Assembly: GCA_029560875.1 (NCBI GenBank)
Contig: JAKQKB010000126.1
Span: forward strand, 1 to 64,000
Source: Bacteroidota bacterium
GTDB lineage: Bacteria > Bacteroidota > Bacteroidia > Bacteroidales > Tenuifilaceae
Direction: 5' to 3'
DNA length: 64,000 bases
Shown here: positions 36,526-45,347 of the stretch, piece by piece
Numbering within the stretch: position 1 is the stretch's first letter
Layout: each line of letters begins with the position of its first letter
Program-made: the position numbers and the translations under genes
Notes under the pieces: model-generated
The model's input: the letters and a program-made list of their open reading frames with translations, nothing else
The model's database searches: none
Told to the model about the DNA's origin: nothing

Positions 36526-37413
36526 ATGGAAAACAGTGCAAAATCATCAAAAGCAGTACCAGTATTAACATTTGTTGTTGTTCTGCTACTAATTGTGCTT
36601 GCAGGATTAACTTACGTTTACTATCAGCAAAAGCAAAATGCGTTGGAAACGGAAACACAGCTTCTTGCAGAAAAAGACTCCATTTCGCACAATTTGCTCA
36701 ATCTTATGACCGATTATAAGGAGCTAGAAACAGATAACGATTCTTTAAATCAGAAGTTAGTACGTGAGCAGCAGAATGCAAAGAAACTTTATGATGAGCT
36801 TCAGAGTACCAAGAGAATAAGTTATGCTAAAATTAAAGAGTATCAGAAAGAACTTGGAACTTTACGTTCAATTATGAAAGATATGCTTCACGATATCGAC
36901 TCGCTAAACGCAATGAATAAAGAGCTTATTGCAGAGAACATTAAGGTGAAGGAAGAGGCTGCAACTGCAAAACAAACCGTTAAGGAATTGGAGCAAAAAA
37001 CCGAGGAGCTTAACACTCAGGTTGCAAAAGGGTCTGTTGTTAAGGCTCGCGATGTTGTTGCCATGGGTGTAAGTCGCAAAGGAAACGAAATGACCCGCGC
37101 ACGCAGAGTTGAGAAAATTCGGGCTTGCTTTACTTTGAATGAAAACACCATTGCAAAGGCGGGCAATCGTTTGGTTTATATGCGTATTGTTGGTCCAGAC
37201 GACTATGTTCTTGCAAAAGCAGAAACCGATGTGTTCGACTTTGAGGGCGAAAAAATTGTGTTCTCGGCAAACCGTGAGGTAGACTACCAAAACAAGGATA
37301 TTGAAATGTGTATTTACTACGATAACAATGGTGAACTTTTAAAGGGAACTTACAAGGTAACCCTTTATATGGATGGCTATATGATTGGCTACAGCGAGTT
37401 TACTTTGAAGTAG
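36526..37413 (+). CDS. Single-pass coiled-coil envelope protein
   Basis: This 295-residue protein has a cytoplasmic N-terminus, one membrane helix (~11-32, VPVLTFVVVLLLIVLAGLTYVYY), a long coiled coil (~35-165, rich in E/K/L/Q) and a compact C-terminal beta-rich domain (~175-295; GNRLVYMRIVGPDDYVLAKAE; GTYKVTLYMDGYMIGYSEFTLK). I do not recognise a named family; similar proteins appear conserved in Bacteroidales. It follows gldA by 33 bp and ends at a strong terminator. Confidence 0.75.
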   Translation: MENSAKSSKAVPVLTFVVVLLLIVLAGLTYVYYQQKQNALETETQLLAEKDSISHNLLNLMTDYKELETDNDSLNQKLVREQQNAKKLYDELQSTKRISYAKIKEYQKELGTLRSIMKDMLHDIDSLNAMNKELIAENIKVKEEAATAKQTVKELEQKTEELNTQVAKGSVVKARDVVAMGVSRKGNEMTRARRVEKIRACFTLNENTIAKAGNRLVYMRIVGPDDYVLAKAETDVFDFEGEKIVFSANREVDYQNKDIEMCIYYDNNGELLKGTYKVTLYMDGYMIGYSEFTLK

Positions 37414-37436
37414 TATTAAGGTATAGGAATACAAGA

Positions 37437-37460
37437 AGCGCGGGAAAACTTCCGCGCTTT
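37437..37460. terminator. Bidirectional terminator between convergent genes
   Basis: AGCGCGG (37437-37443) pairs with CCGCGCT (37452-37458), followed by a T-run on the plus strand. It sits between two convergent genes and can serve both. Confidence 0.8.
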
Positions 37461-37904
37461 TTATTTCTCGTTAAGATACTTTTCTAGTATTTCGGCACAT
37501 TTCTGTACGGCATTGTTACAAACCCTATCGAATAATCCGTCGGTATTGGCTTTTTCCTTTTGCTCCTCATTGTTTAGGTCTATTTTTATCAATTCAGAGC
37601 ATTGCGTATTTCCTAGTATTTGCTGACATTCAAGAACATAATCGCCAGCCAGTTTAATTGCCCGTTTCTTTTTTTCCATATCGCCGTGCACCGAATTTCC
37701 GTGCTTTAGTCCAATAATTATTGCCCCAGCATTAATGGCACCGCAAATATGCTGCTGGTAGCCAATACCCCCGCCTAACGATGAACCAATCTGTAAGCTT
37801 TGTTCAATATTTAGCCCTACTTCTGGGCCATAAACCGCCATAATTGATTGGGCGCAAGTGGCGCTTTCCATAAAGTATTTAACGGAGAGTTCAGGCTTTT
37901 TCAT
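37461..37904 (-). CDS. C_GCAxxG_C_C family (redox-associated) protein
   Basis: This 147-residue protein has the family layout: Cys in SATCAQSIMAVYG (~17), the glycine-rich GSSLGGGIGYQQHICGAINAGAIIIGL (~46-72) with the core CGAxxxG, and later cysteines (ECQQILG, CSELIK, VCNNAVQKCAEIL). The family is assumed to bind a metal or act in redox, but no reaction is established. It is the last gene of a three-gene minus-strand cluster with a small membrane protein and a cation antiporter. Confidence 0.85.
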   Translation of the reverse strand: MKKPELSVKYFMESATCAQSIMAVYGPEVGLNIEQSLQIGSSLGGGIGYQQHICGAINAGAIIIGLKHGNSVHGDMEKKKRAIKLAGDYVLECQQILGNTQCSELIKIDLNNEEQKEKANTDGLFDRVCNNAVQKCAEILEKYLNEK

Positions 37905-37924
37905 TTATATATGGAATTAGTTGA

Positions 37925-38368
37925 CTATCGATTTTGATACTTAAAGTAGTAAAATCCTTTAAGAATTGATAGAAGAAGAAGGGGAAAAAACACTGTTTGA
38001 AGGAATCGGAAAACAAAAAAGTTCAGAACATTCAAATGAATTAGCGTTGCGAATAAGACAATAAGAGAGCAATCGAAAAGCATTACAGCTTTACTCCATT
38101 TACCATTGTTGAACGCTTTTGGGATAGGTTCACCCATTATCTCTCCTTTGCTTGATAGCAAAAGGTCGTACAGGCAGATTGTAAAAATTATTGGCGATAC
38201 AACACCAAACAGAAAAAGTATATAACCCGATGGAAGCACCTTAAACGAATACAAAACCCCCGCAACAAATGATATAAAAAAATTAAAGGCAAAAACAGAG
38301 GGAGACTCCACAAGGTTTTTTGTCCAGAAGTTAAATATTGTTCCCCCTGAATCATTTACAATACTCAT
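37925..38368 (-). CDS. Small four-helix membrane protein, unknown
   Basis: This 147-residue protein has about four membrane helices (~25-40, 46-68, 93-113 and 118-138). A short polar loop (SSKGEIMGEPIPKAFNNGKWSK) lies between the second and third. No motif points to a family I can name. It lies 5 bp from the antiporter gene and 20 bp from the C_GCAxxG gene on the same strand, so a shared message is likely. Confidence 0.65.
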   Translation of the reverse strand: MSIVNDSGGTIFNFWTKNLVESPSVFAFNFFISFVAGVLYSFKVLPSGYILFLFGVVSPIIFTICLYDLLLSSKGEIMGEPIPKAFNNGKWSKAVMLFDCSLIVLFATLIHLNVLNFFVFRFLQTVFFPLLLLSILKGFYYFKYQNR

Positions 38369-38373
38369 AAAAA

Positions 38374-39333
38374 CTATGCTTTATAAATTAGGAACACGGT
38401 ATAAGCAATGTATATAGTAACAAGTATTACTCCTTCGCGTCTATCAATTTTCTTGCCTGGGCCCGATACGGCAAATAAAAGCATGAAAACGCTGGCAAAG
38501 ATATTCACAACTAAATCGATACTAGCCCCAGGATATGTGGGTATGGGATTAATTATTGATGAAGTTCCAAGAATGAATAGACCGTTGAAAACATTTGAAC
38601 CAATTACATTTCCAATAGCAATATCGGGTTTGTTTTTATAGGCTGCAATGGCCGATGTTGCCAACTCTGGTAGCGAGGTTCCAGCAGCAACAATTGTTAA
38701 ACCAATTATGGACTGACTAATGCCCATTGCACTGGCAATATCTACAGCCCCAGTTACAATTAACTTACCGCCACCAACAAGCAACCCTAAGCCTCCAAGA
38801 ACCATTACTGTGGATAACCAACCTTTTCGTTTCTCAATAGTTGGGGCAACCTCATCGGGACTCGATTTCCCGGTAAGGAAATTGTAATACATAAATACGC
38901 AGAAAAGCAATAATAGTACTATCCCGTCGATTCTTGAAATAACAGATGCACTACCTTGGTCAATAAAAACATCATTTGCAATTACAATTAGAGCTAACGA
39001 GGCTAATAGGTTGAAAGGTATTTCAACCTTAACGGTAGTGTTTTGAACGCCTATGGGTTTAATTAAAGCAGCAATACCAAGAATCATAAAAGCATTAAAA
39101 ATATTACTACCAATAACATTACCGAGGGCAATATCGGTATTACCAGACATTGCAGAGATTATGTTAACCGACAGCTCAGGGGCAGATGTGCCAAAAGCAA
39201 CAACGGTTAATCCAATAGTTAATGCGGATATTCCTAGTTTTTTTGCAATGCTAGAGGCACCTTCAACAAGCCAATTGGCTCCAAGTATTAGCAATACTAA
39301 GCCGATTATTATGTAAATGGAATCTAGAAACAT
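38374..39333 (-). CDS. Calcium/sodium antiporter (CaCA family, YrbG-like)
   Basis: This 319-residue protein has ten to eleven helices in two inverted repeats. The alpha-1 and alpha-2 motifs are VVAFGTSAPELSVNIISA with NVIGSNIFNAFMILG (~46-86), and VAAGTSLPELATSAIAA with GNVIGSNVFNGLFILG (~214-258). The Glu in each 'TSxPEL' and the following Asn are the ion-binding residues of the family. It exchanges Ca2+ (or K+) for Na+ across the inner membrane. It heads a three-gene cluster. Confidence 0.95.
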   Translation of the reverse strand: MFLDSIYIIIGLVLLILGANWLVEGASSIAKKLGISALTIGLTVVAFGTSAPELSVNIISAMSGNTDIALGNVIGSNIFNAFMILGIAALIKPIGVQNTTVKVEIPFNLLASLALIVIANDVFIDQGSASVISRIDGIVLLLLFCVFMYYNFLTGKSSPDEVAPTIEKRKGWLSTVMVLGGLGLLVGGGKLIVTGAVDIASAMGISQSIIGLTIVAAGTSLPELATSAIAAYKNKPDIAIGNVIGSNVFNGLFILGTSSIINPIPTYPGASIDLVVNIFASVFMLLFAVSGPGKKIDRREGVILVTIYIAYTVFLIYKA

Positions 39334-39401
39334 ACGATATGCTTTTTATGAGTTAATTAACTTTACAAAAAATCAATTTTTATAATTTCTTGGTGCAAAG
39401 A

Positions 39402-39409
39402 TAAATTTG
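39402..39409 (+). promoter_or_regulatory. Candidate -7 promoter box for the Ig-like lipoprotein
   Basis: TAAATTTG matches TAnnTTTG and lies 42 bp before the start codon. The -33 element is not clear. Confidence 0.4.
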
Positions 39410-39451
39410 TTTGGGTTAACTTAGCGGCAATTTATAAATCAAAATTTTGAT

Positions 39452-41191
39452 ATGGTTTTAAGACGAGTTTTATATATCGTCCTAACAGGACTTTTTATTG
39501 TTACGCTTTTTCCTCGATGCGCAAAGGTTGTATCGCCTACGGGAGGACCAAAGGATACCATTGCACCAATTATGGTTAATAGCCAACCCAAATTAAACGC
39601 AACTAACTTTAAGGGAAATGAGATTTTCTTTGAGTTTAATGAGTATATTCAACTGAAGGATTTTCAGCAGAAACTAATTGTTTCGCCACCTTTAAACCAG
39701 AGCCCTTTTGTAAAAACTAAGGGCAAGAAAATTATTCTTGAAACAACCGACACGCTTAAGGAGAATACAACCTATACAGTTTATTTAGGTGATGCAATTT
39801 CCGATATCAACGAAGGGAATCCTATTAATAGTTTTGAGTTTGCTTTCTCTACTGGCGATATGATTGATACCCTCACATTAAAAGGAAGTGTGGTAAATTC
39901 TTTTACCCAAAAACCAGTAGAAGGAGCACTACTAATGCTATACGATAGTTTTTCCGATTCGCTCCCATACAAGGAACTTCCTAAGCATATTGCAAAAACC
40001 AATAAAAGTGGCGAGTTTAAAATAAACAACCTAAAGCATTTAGACTATAAGTTGGTTTGTATTACCGATGCAAACTCCAACTATAAGTATAATCAGGGAG
40101 TAGAAGAGATTGGTTTTTTCAGCGACACGTTAAAAAAAGAAAACTTTACCGATACTGTTAGCACCAACAAAATAACCATAAAAACTTTCCGCGAGGAACT
40201 TCCGCATCAAATCATAACAGGTTATGATAGGCCAGAGCGAAATCAGTTTATAATTGGTTTTTCCAGAAAACCAGTTGGTGGATTTGTGTTGGAGAATCTT
40301 AATATTCCTGAAATTACCGATTGGTACATTACTGAGCCGGACCTGCAGGGCGATACCGTTAAGGTTTGGATTATTCAGGATACCCTGGCAGCCCTCGATA
40401 CGCTTAAACTATTGGCTCGATATCAAAAAACCGACTCGCTTAACATTCTCAATCCACAAACCGATACTCTAAAAGTACTATACTTCGAAGAAACCCCCGA
40501 ACCAAAACGCTCAAAGTCAAAAAAAGGAGAAACAGAGGAGAAGGAGGGTTTAGAAATGCCTTTAGGGTTTAATGTGTCCACAACCATAAGTAGTATAGTA
40601 TTTCCAAGTGTACCGTTTGATTTTACTACTCCGCAACCCATTAAAAAGATTGATTCTTCAAAGATTAAAATTCTTAACGAAACCGACAGTATTATTGAAC
40701 CACAGGTTAATATTTACAGGGACTCTATTAATCCACGGATATTTTACTTTAATAAGGACTGGAAGCCCCTAGTTTCTTACAAAATGCTTGTTTTGCCTGG
40801 AACGTTTGAGGATTACTCTGCTCATCAAAACGATACTTTACGCTTTCAATTTAAAGGTGCAGACCCTGAAGATTTTGGAACGCTAATTATTAAACCCAAT
40901 GGCGTTAACAATGGAGTTATTGTTGAGGTTTTGAACGATAAGGGTAAAGTGGTAACATCAAAATCGTCTATTGGCAATAAAACTATCACATTTACATTTG
41001 TTCAGCCAGGAAAATATAGGCTGAGGTTTATAGAGGATTTGAACCAAAACGGTGTTTGGGATTCAGGTAATTATCTAAAGCGGGTTCAGCCAGAGAGGGT
41101 ATTTGAGTTTACCGAGGGTAAGTACAAGGGCGAAATAAACATTCGCGCCAACTGGGAAAACGAAATTTCTTACACAATACCAAAACCATAG
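39452..41191 (+). CDS. Ig-like (SbsA/Big_5) domain lipoprotein
   Basis: This 579-residue protein has a lipoprotein-type signal (LYIVLTGLFIVTLFPRCAKV, lipobox Cys ~23). The Bacteroidota-typical VSPTGGPKDTIAPI and a Big_5-like Ig domain (~35-130) follow. A carboxypeptidase-regulatory-like repeat (~142-215, LKGSVVNSFTQKPVEGALLMLYD) comes next, then further beta domains. The C-terminal part contains RLRFIEDLNQNGVWDSGNY, a pattern common to surface proteins of this type. It is probably an outer-membrane-anchored structural protein; the role is unknown. The thiamine-binding-family gene starts 3 bp after its stop. Confidence 0.82.
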   Translation: MVLRRVLYIVLTGLFIVTLFPRCAKVVSPTGGPKDTIAPIMVNSQPKLNATNFKGNEIFFEFNEYIQLKDFQQKLIVSPPLNQSPFVKTKGKKIILETTDTLKENTTYTVYLGDAISDINEGNPINSFEFAFSTGDMIDTLTLKGSVVNSFTQKPVEGALLMLYDSFSDSLPYKELPKHIAKTNKSGEFKINNLKHLDYKLVCITDANSNYKYNQGVEEIGFFSDTLKKENFTDTVSTNKITIKTFREELPHQIITGYDRPERNQFIIGFSRKPVGGFVLENLNIPEITDWYITEPDLQGDTVKVWIIQDTLAALDTLKLLARYQKTDSLNILNPQTDTLKVLYFEETPEPKRSKSKKGETEEKEGLEMPLGFNVSTTISSIVFPSVPFDFTTPQPIKKIDSSKIKILNETDSIIEPQVNIYRDSINPRIFYFNKDWKPLVSYKMLVLPGTFEDYSAHQNDTLRFQFKGADPEDFGTLIIKPNGVNNGVIVEVLNDKGKVVTSKSSIGNKTITFTFVQPGKYRLRFIEDLNQNGVWDSGNYLKRVQPERVFEFTEGKYKGEINIRANWENEISYTIPKP

Positions 41192-41194
41192 ATT

Positions 41195-41494
41195 ATGTCG
41201 GTTATAATGAATTTTGCAATGTTTCCAACCGATAAGGGAATTAGTGTTAGCCCTTATGTGGCAAAGGTTGTTGAGTGCGTTCGCACAAAGGGCTTTACTG
41301 CTCAACTAACAGCCATGGGAACAATTGTAGAAACCAATACGCTCGATGAGGCTTTAGGGCTTATAAACGATGCTTACAAGGCGCTTGAGAACGATTGTGA
41401 CAGGGTTTACATTTCGGTAAATTTTGATGTGAAGAAAGGTTTAATTGGTAGAATTGAAAAGAAGGTAAAATCCGTTGAGGATAAGTTACGTTAA
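41195..41494 (+). CDS. Thiamine-binding family protein (MTH1187/YkoF-like)
   Basis: This 99-residue protein contains the UPF0045/MTH1187 pattern: FAMFPTDKGISVSPYVAKVVECV, AQLTAMGTIVETNTLDEALGLI and DRVYISVNFDVKKG. Family members form ferredoxin-like folds and some bind thiamine-like ligands. No thiamine gene or TPP riboswitch is adjacent, so the physiological ligand is uncertain. It is closely spaced with the upstream lipoprotein and downstream barrel genes. Confidence 0.88.
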   Translation: MSVIMNFAMFPTDKGISVSPYVAKVVECVRTKGFTAQLTAMGTIVETNTLDEALGLINDAYKALENDCDRVYISVNFDVKKGLIGRIEKKVKSVEDKLR

Positions 41495-41504
41495 CAATAC
41501 AAAA

Positions 41505-42152
41505 ATGAAGAAACTTTGGTTTATTACAATAATAGTATTTATATCACTTAACTCATGGAGCCAAACCTATGTGGGTGTTAAGGGGGGGTATGCTTTTTCC
41601 ACAATATCGTTTAAACCATACCAAGAAACCAAGTTGCTTACCGATAATGGCTTGGATTTGGGTTTGTTTTTTAAGCATTACAACTCAAAGTATGTTGGGT
41701 TTCAGGCCGAACTTTACAGGATAAATAGAGGCTATATGCTTCCTGCCGATGAGACCAACACGGTTATATTCAAGCGCGTTAATACTTATATTGAGTTACC
41801 AATATTTCTTCAGTTTAGGCTAAATCTTAAATTTGCATACGTTCACGTTAATGCAGGTCCTTACATAGCATATCTTTTATCTGCAGAGGAGGGCGACAAT
41901 AGCAGTGGTTCGTATAAAATGGAATCCGTTAAGTTTAATGTTTTACGCGATAAACGATTCGATTACGGATTAATGGGTGGTGGCGGATTAAGTCATGATT
42001 TTAAGTGGGGCACCATTCAGGCAGAGTTTCGCATTAGTTATGGCTTTGCCGATTTGTACGACCACACCTATGCCGATATGCCCCAACAGTCAAAATCTGT
42101 TACTCAGGTAATAAACATTGGGTATTTCTATCGTTTTGGAGCAAATCAGTAA
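41505..42152 (+). CDS. PorT-family outer-membrane beta-barrel protein
   Basis: The start is the ATG at 41505 (an in-frame TTG at 41475 overlaps the previous gene), giving 215 residues. A signal peptide (WSQTYVGVKG) precedes the barrel. Strand signatures include GVKGGYAFSTISF, YIELPIFLQFRL and GLMGGGGLSHDF. The family includes PorT, needed for T9SS in Porphyromonas, but many members are generic barrels, so a T9SS role is not claimed. Confidence 0.82.
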   Translation: MKKLWFITIIVFISLNSWSQTYVGVKGGYAFSTISFKPYQETKLLTDNGLDLGLFFKHYNSKYVGFQAELYRINRGYMLPADETNTVIFKRVNTYIELPIFLQFRLNLKFAYVHVNAGPYIAYLLSAEEGDNSSGSYKMESVKFNVLRDKRFDYGLMGGGGLSHDFKWGTIQAEFRISYGFADLYDHTYADMPQQSKSVTQVINIGYFYRFGANQ

Positions 42153-42221
42153 CGAAAACGTTTTTACTCTTGTATTTCTGAACAAATTGCCCGAAATTGG
42201 TGTTGGTTCAATAAAATTAAA

Positions 42222-42887
42222 ATGAAGAACTGGTCCGATATTGAATACACCAAGCAAAGGGTAATTTCTAATGTTAAAATTGCCCCAGGCTCACATATTA
42301 TCAAATTTCACAGGAACAATCCCTTTATTGCGGGACAGGTTTTAGCACTTGGGGTTAATACTGAAATTGAGCCCCGACTTTACAGCATAGCATCTGCAGA
42401 AACCGACGACCTGATTACAATTCTATACAGCGAGAGGGAGGAAGGCTCATTAACCCCAATGCTTTCGTTGCTTAAGGCAGGCGATACTCTTTTGGTTTCA
42501 AAGCCATTTGGTACGTTTACTAAGGTAAAGGATAATGCGGTATTTGTGGCTGCAGGCACAGGCATTGCGCCATTTATGTCGATGTTACAATCCAACAAGG
42601 TTAATCACGCCACGGTTATTCACGGTGCTCCATACCCCGATTTCTTTTACTTTTCCGACTATTTGCAGTCAACATTAGGCGAACGTTACATACAGTGTTG
42701 CTCCCGATGTCTACCAGGTTGCTTGTATGTTGGAAGAGTCACTAAATTCTTGAAGGAATGGGATAGCCTTGACACTAATAAAAATTACTACCTTTGTGGC
42801 AGTGCCGAAATGGTTGTGGAAACTCGCGATATACTTATATCAAGGGGTGTTTCGGTTACAAATATAAATTCTGAAATCTACTTTTAA
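42222..42887 (+). CDS. fpr: Ferredoxin--NADP+ reductase-type flavoprotein
   Basis: This 221-residue flavoprotein has the FAD motif RLYSIASAE (~53-61), the region YSEREEGSLTPMLSLLKAGD, the NADP-binding VAAGTGIAPFMSML (~110-123) and the C-terminal YLCGSAEMVVETRDIL. It transfers electrons between NADPH and ferredoxin or flavodoxin. No ferredoxin domain is fused. It stands alone with small gaps to the PorT-like gene and rlmN. Confidence 0.88.
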   Translation: MKNWSDIEYTKQRVISNVKIAPGSHIIKFHRNNPFIAGQVLALGVNTEIEPRLYSIASAETDDLITILYSEREEGSLTPMLSLLKAGDTLLVSKPFGTFTKVKDNAVFVAAGTGIAPFMSMLQSNKVNHATVIHGAPYPDFFYFSDYLQSTLGERYIQCCSRCLPGCLYVGRVTKFLKEWDSLDTNKNYYLCGSAEMVVETRDILISRGVSVTNINSEIYF

Positions 42888-42944
42888 TTAATAACATAGA
42901 CATTGGTCTTGAGTCTAATGTCTAACATCTGATATCTGAGAAAT

Positions 42945-43973
42945 ATGTCATTAATCCCTCTTTACGGAAAAACGCTAAGCGAATTAACGGAAATTGTTGT
43001 TGCCGAAGGCTTACTCAAATATACAGCAGCACAAATTACGGATTGGCTCTACCATAAGGATGTGGACTCTATAGACCAAATGACAAACTTGTCGAAGAAG
43101 GTACGCGAGCAACTTTCAGTGAAGTACACTATTGGATTGATTGCCCCAGAACAGGTATCGGAATCGGCAGATGGAACAAAGAAATACCTGTTTCCAACAG
43201 GCATAAACAAATTTGTTGAGGCGGCATATATCCCCGAAACCGACAGGGCAACGCTTTGCGTTTCGTCGCAAGCGGGCTGTAAAATGGGCTGTTTGTTCTG
43301 TATGACTGGAAAACAGGGCTTTCAGGGTCACCTTACGTCTGGTGAAATTATCAACCAATTGCGCAGCATCCCCGAGTTTAGGAATGTGACCAACATTGTG
43401 TACATGGGAATGGGCGAACCATTCGATAATTTAGACAACGTGCTCAAAAGCACCGAGATTCTCACATCAGAGTGGGGGATGGGGTGGAGTCCCAAGCGTG
43501 TAACAGTTTCATCAATTGGGCTTATTCCAGCACTTAGAAAGTTTATGGAGCAAAGCAATTGCCACTTGGCAATAAGCTTGCATACTCCGTTCGACGAGGA
43601 GCGTAAAATGCTAATGCCAATACAGAATGTTTATCCCATTGCCGATGTTGTGGCCGAAATTCGTAAAACATTCAAAGGCGGTCAGCGTAGAGTTTCCTTT
43701 GAGTATATAATGTTCGATGGGATAAACGATACCCCAAAGCACGTTAAGGAGATGACAAAACTCTTAAATGGGCTAGAGTGTAGGGTAAACCTTATACGTT
43801 TCCATACAATTCCCGATTCACCTTTACGAGGAACGGCCGATGCCAAAATGCTTGAATTTAGGGATGCTTTAACCTCTAAGGGAATTTTTACAACCATTCG
43901 CGCATCGCGCGGACAGGATATACAGGCAGCTTGTGGTCTTCTATCTACAAAGGCTTTAATAGAAAGAAAATAA
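42945..43973 (+). CDS. rlmN: 23S rRNA/tRNA adenine-C2 methyltransferase RlmN
   Basis: This 342-residue radical SAM enzyme has the cluster motif AGCKMGCLFCMTGKQGF (~108), YMGMGEPFDN (~150), SLHTPFDEERKMLMPI and the C-terminal catalytic Cys in QAACGLLSTK (~333). A second catalytic Cys lies in CLFC. It methylates A2503 of 23S rRNA and A37 of some tRNAs. Length and motifs are normal. Confidence 0.96.
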   Translation: MSLIPLYGKTLSELTEIVVAEGLLKYTAAQITDWLYHKDVDSIDQMTNLSKKVREQLSVKYTIGLIAPEQVSESADGTKKYLFPTGINKFVEAAYIPETDRATLCVSSQAGCKMGCLFCMTGKQGFQGHLTSGEIINQLRSIPEFRNVTNIVYMGMGEPFDNLDNVLKSTEILTSEWGMGWSPKRVTVSSIGLIPALRKFMEQSNCHLAISLHTPFDEERKMLMPIQNVYPIADVVAEIRKTFKGGQRRVSFEYIMFDGINDTPKHVKEMTKLLNGLECRVNLIRFHTIPDSPLRGTADAKMLEFRDALTSKGIFTTIRASRGQDIQAACGLLSTKALIERK

Positions 43974-44070
43974 ACGCTCAAGATAATTACTTAATTTCAG
44001 CCTTTTAGCGTTTAATTATTAACGTTTAACTTTTCACGCCTTTGTTGTATCTTAGTAAAAAATTACGGCT

Positions 44071-45246
44071 ATGAAGAAAATAACTTTCCTTTCAGTTTTT
44101 CTGGTGGTTACAGTTGCTTGCACTGCACAAAAGTCATCAGAATCAGTATCAAAATTTGCCTTCGATTTTTATAAATACGTTTCCAAGGATAAAAGTGAAA
44201 ATGTAGTATTTGCGCCATTTAGCCTTACTCCTGCGTTTGGTATGGTAGCAATTGGCGCAAAGGCTGAGACCGAGAAACAAATGTCGCAGGTGTTTTACTT
44301 TCCAAATAACCAATCATCGTTTCACGCTGGAATGGGGAAACTGCAGTCCAAAATCCAAAAGGATGCTGGGAGTGCCGTTGATATTTCTATAACTAACAGG
44401 GTTTGGATGGAGGAAACCTTTAAGGTTAACCGACAGTACAAAAAATCGTTGCAGAAATCGTATAACGCAAAGGTTGCTTTAACAAGTTTTATTGCTCAGC
44501 CTGAACCATCGAGGGTAAAGATTAATAAGGCCATTGAAGCTGACACAAAGGACTATATCAAGGATTTGTTGCCCGAGGGTAGCATAACCGATTTAACCCG
44601 TTTGGTGCTGACCAACGCTATCTACTTTAAAGGAAAATGGGAAAAGGAGTTCGACTCCAAAAGAACAGCACAGCGTGAGTTTACCCTTTCCTCTGGCGAA
44701 TCTATTAACTGTGCTACAATGTTTGTGGAGGATTCTATGGGTTACTTTACAAGCGAAAATTACGATGCCATTCAGCTAAATTATAAAGGAGGAAAACTTT
44801 CAATGTTGGTTCTTTTACCCAACGAAAGCGTAAAGATGTCGGAATTTGAAAAAGGCCTAAATATCGACCTTTACAACCAAACATTGGCTGGATTAGAGAG
44901 GGAGAAAGTGGCAGTTCTATTGCCCAAGTTCAAAATAGAGACAGGACTGTCGCTAAAGAAAACACTTAGCGAAATGGGGATGCCAATTGCTTTTTCCGAT
45001 GCTGCCGATTTATCTGGTATTTCTGGTAAAAACGATTTAAAAATATCCGATGCGTTTCATAAAGCATTCATCAAGGTATCGGAGGAGGGAACAACCGCTG
45101 CCGCTGCAACTGCTGTTGTAATTGCAATGAAATCTTTTGTACGAAAGACTGAATTTATTGTTAACCGCCCATTTATCTACATACTAAAACATAATGGTAG
45201 CAACACCATTCTGTTTATGGGCAAGGTGGAGAATCCAAATAAGTAA
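44071..45246 (+). CDS. Serpin family protease inhibitor, exported
   Basis: This 391-residue protein has an N-terminal signal (FLSVFLVVTVACTAQ) with a possible lipobox Cys at ~17, followed by a full serpin fold. Visible serpin segments are NVVFAPFSLTPAFGMVAIGAKAET (~42-65), VLTNAIYFKGKWEKEFD (~170), and the hinge KVSEEGTTAAAATAVVIAM (~331-349), with FIVNRPFIYILKHNGSNTILFMGKVENP at the C-terminus. The Ala-rich hinge is of the inhibitory type. Counting from the hinge Gly as P15 puts P1-P1' at Lys-Ser, predicting a trypsin-like target. It may protect against host or community proteases. Confidence 0.93.
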   Translation: MKKITFLSVFLVVTVACTAQKSSESVSKFAFDFYKYVSKDKSENVVFAPFSLTPAFGMVAIGAKAETEKQMSQVFYFPNNQSSFHAGMGKLQSKIQKDAGSAVDISITNRVWMEETFKVNRQYKKSLQKSYNAKVALTSFIAQPEPSRVKINKAIEADTKDYIKDLLPEGSITDLTRLVLTNAIYFKGKWEKEFDSKRTAQREFTLSSGESINCATMFVEDSMGYFTSENYDAIQLNYKGGKLSMLVLLPNESVKMSEFEKGLNIDLYNQTLAGLEREKVAVLLPKFKIETGLSLKKTLSEMGMPIAFSDAADLSGISGKNDLKISDAFHKAFIKVSEEGTTAAAATAVVIAMKSFVRKTEFIVNRPFIYILKHNGSNTILFMGKVENPNK

Positions 45247-45276
45247 GACTTCGGAATTTTGACCATTTGGTTATTC

Positions 45277-45323
45277 GACTATTCAGATTGAACAGTTTAC
45301 AAACAGTCGAATAGTCAATTTTT
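45277..45323 (+). terminator. Terminator-like hairpin after the serpin gene
   Basis: GACTATTC (45277-45284) pairs with GAATAGTC (45309-45316), followed by AATTTTT. The 24-nt loop makes it weaker than the other terminators listed. Confidence 0.45.
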
Positions 45324-45347
45324 AAAACATATAATTATTGCTGCTTT

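Noticed and set aside
41195..41494. TPP riboswitch or thiamine operon around the thiamine-binding-family gene
   Set aside because: No THI-box pattern is seen upstream and the gene follows the previous stop by only 3 bp.
43972..44013. AAACGCT...AGCGTTT hairpin after rlmN as a terminator
   Set aside because: The stem is 7 bp with a 28-nt loop and no proper T-run; too weak to list as a feature.
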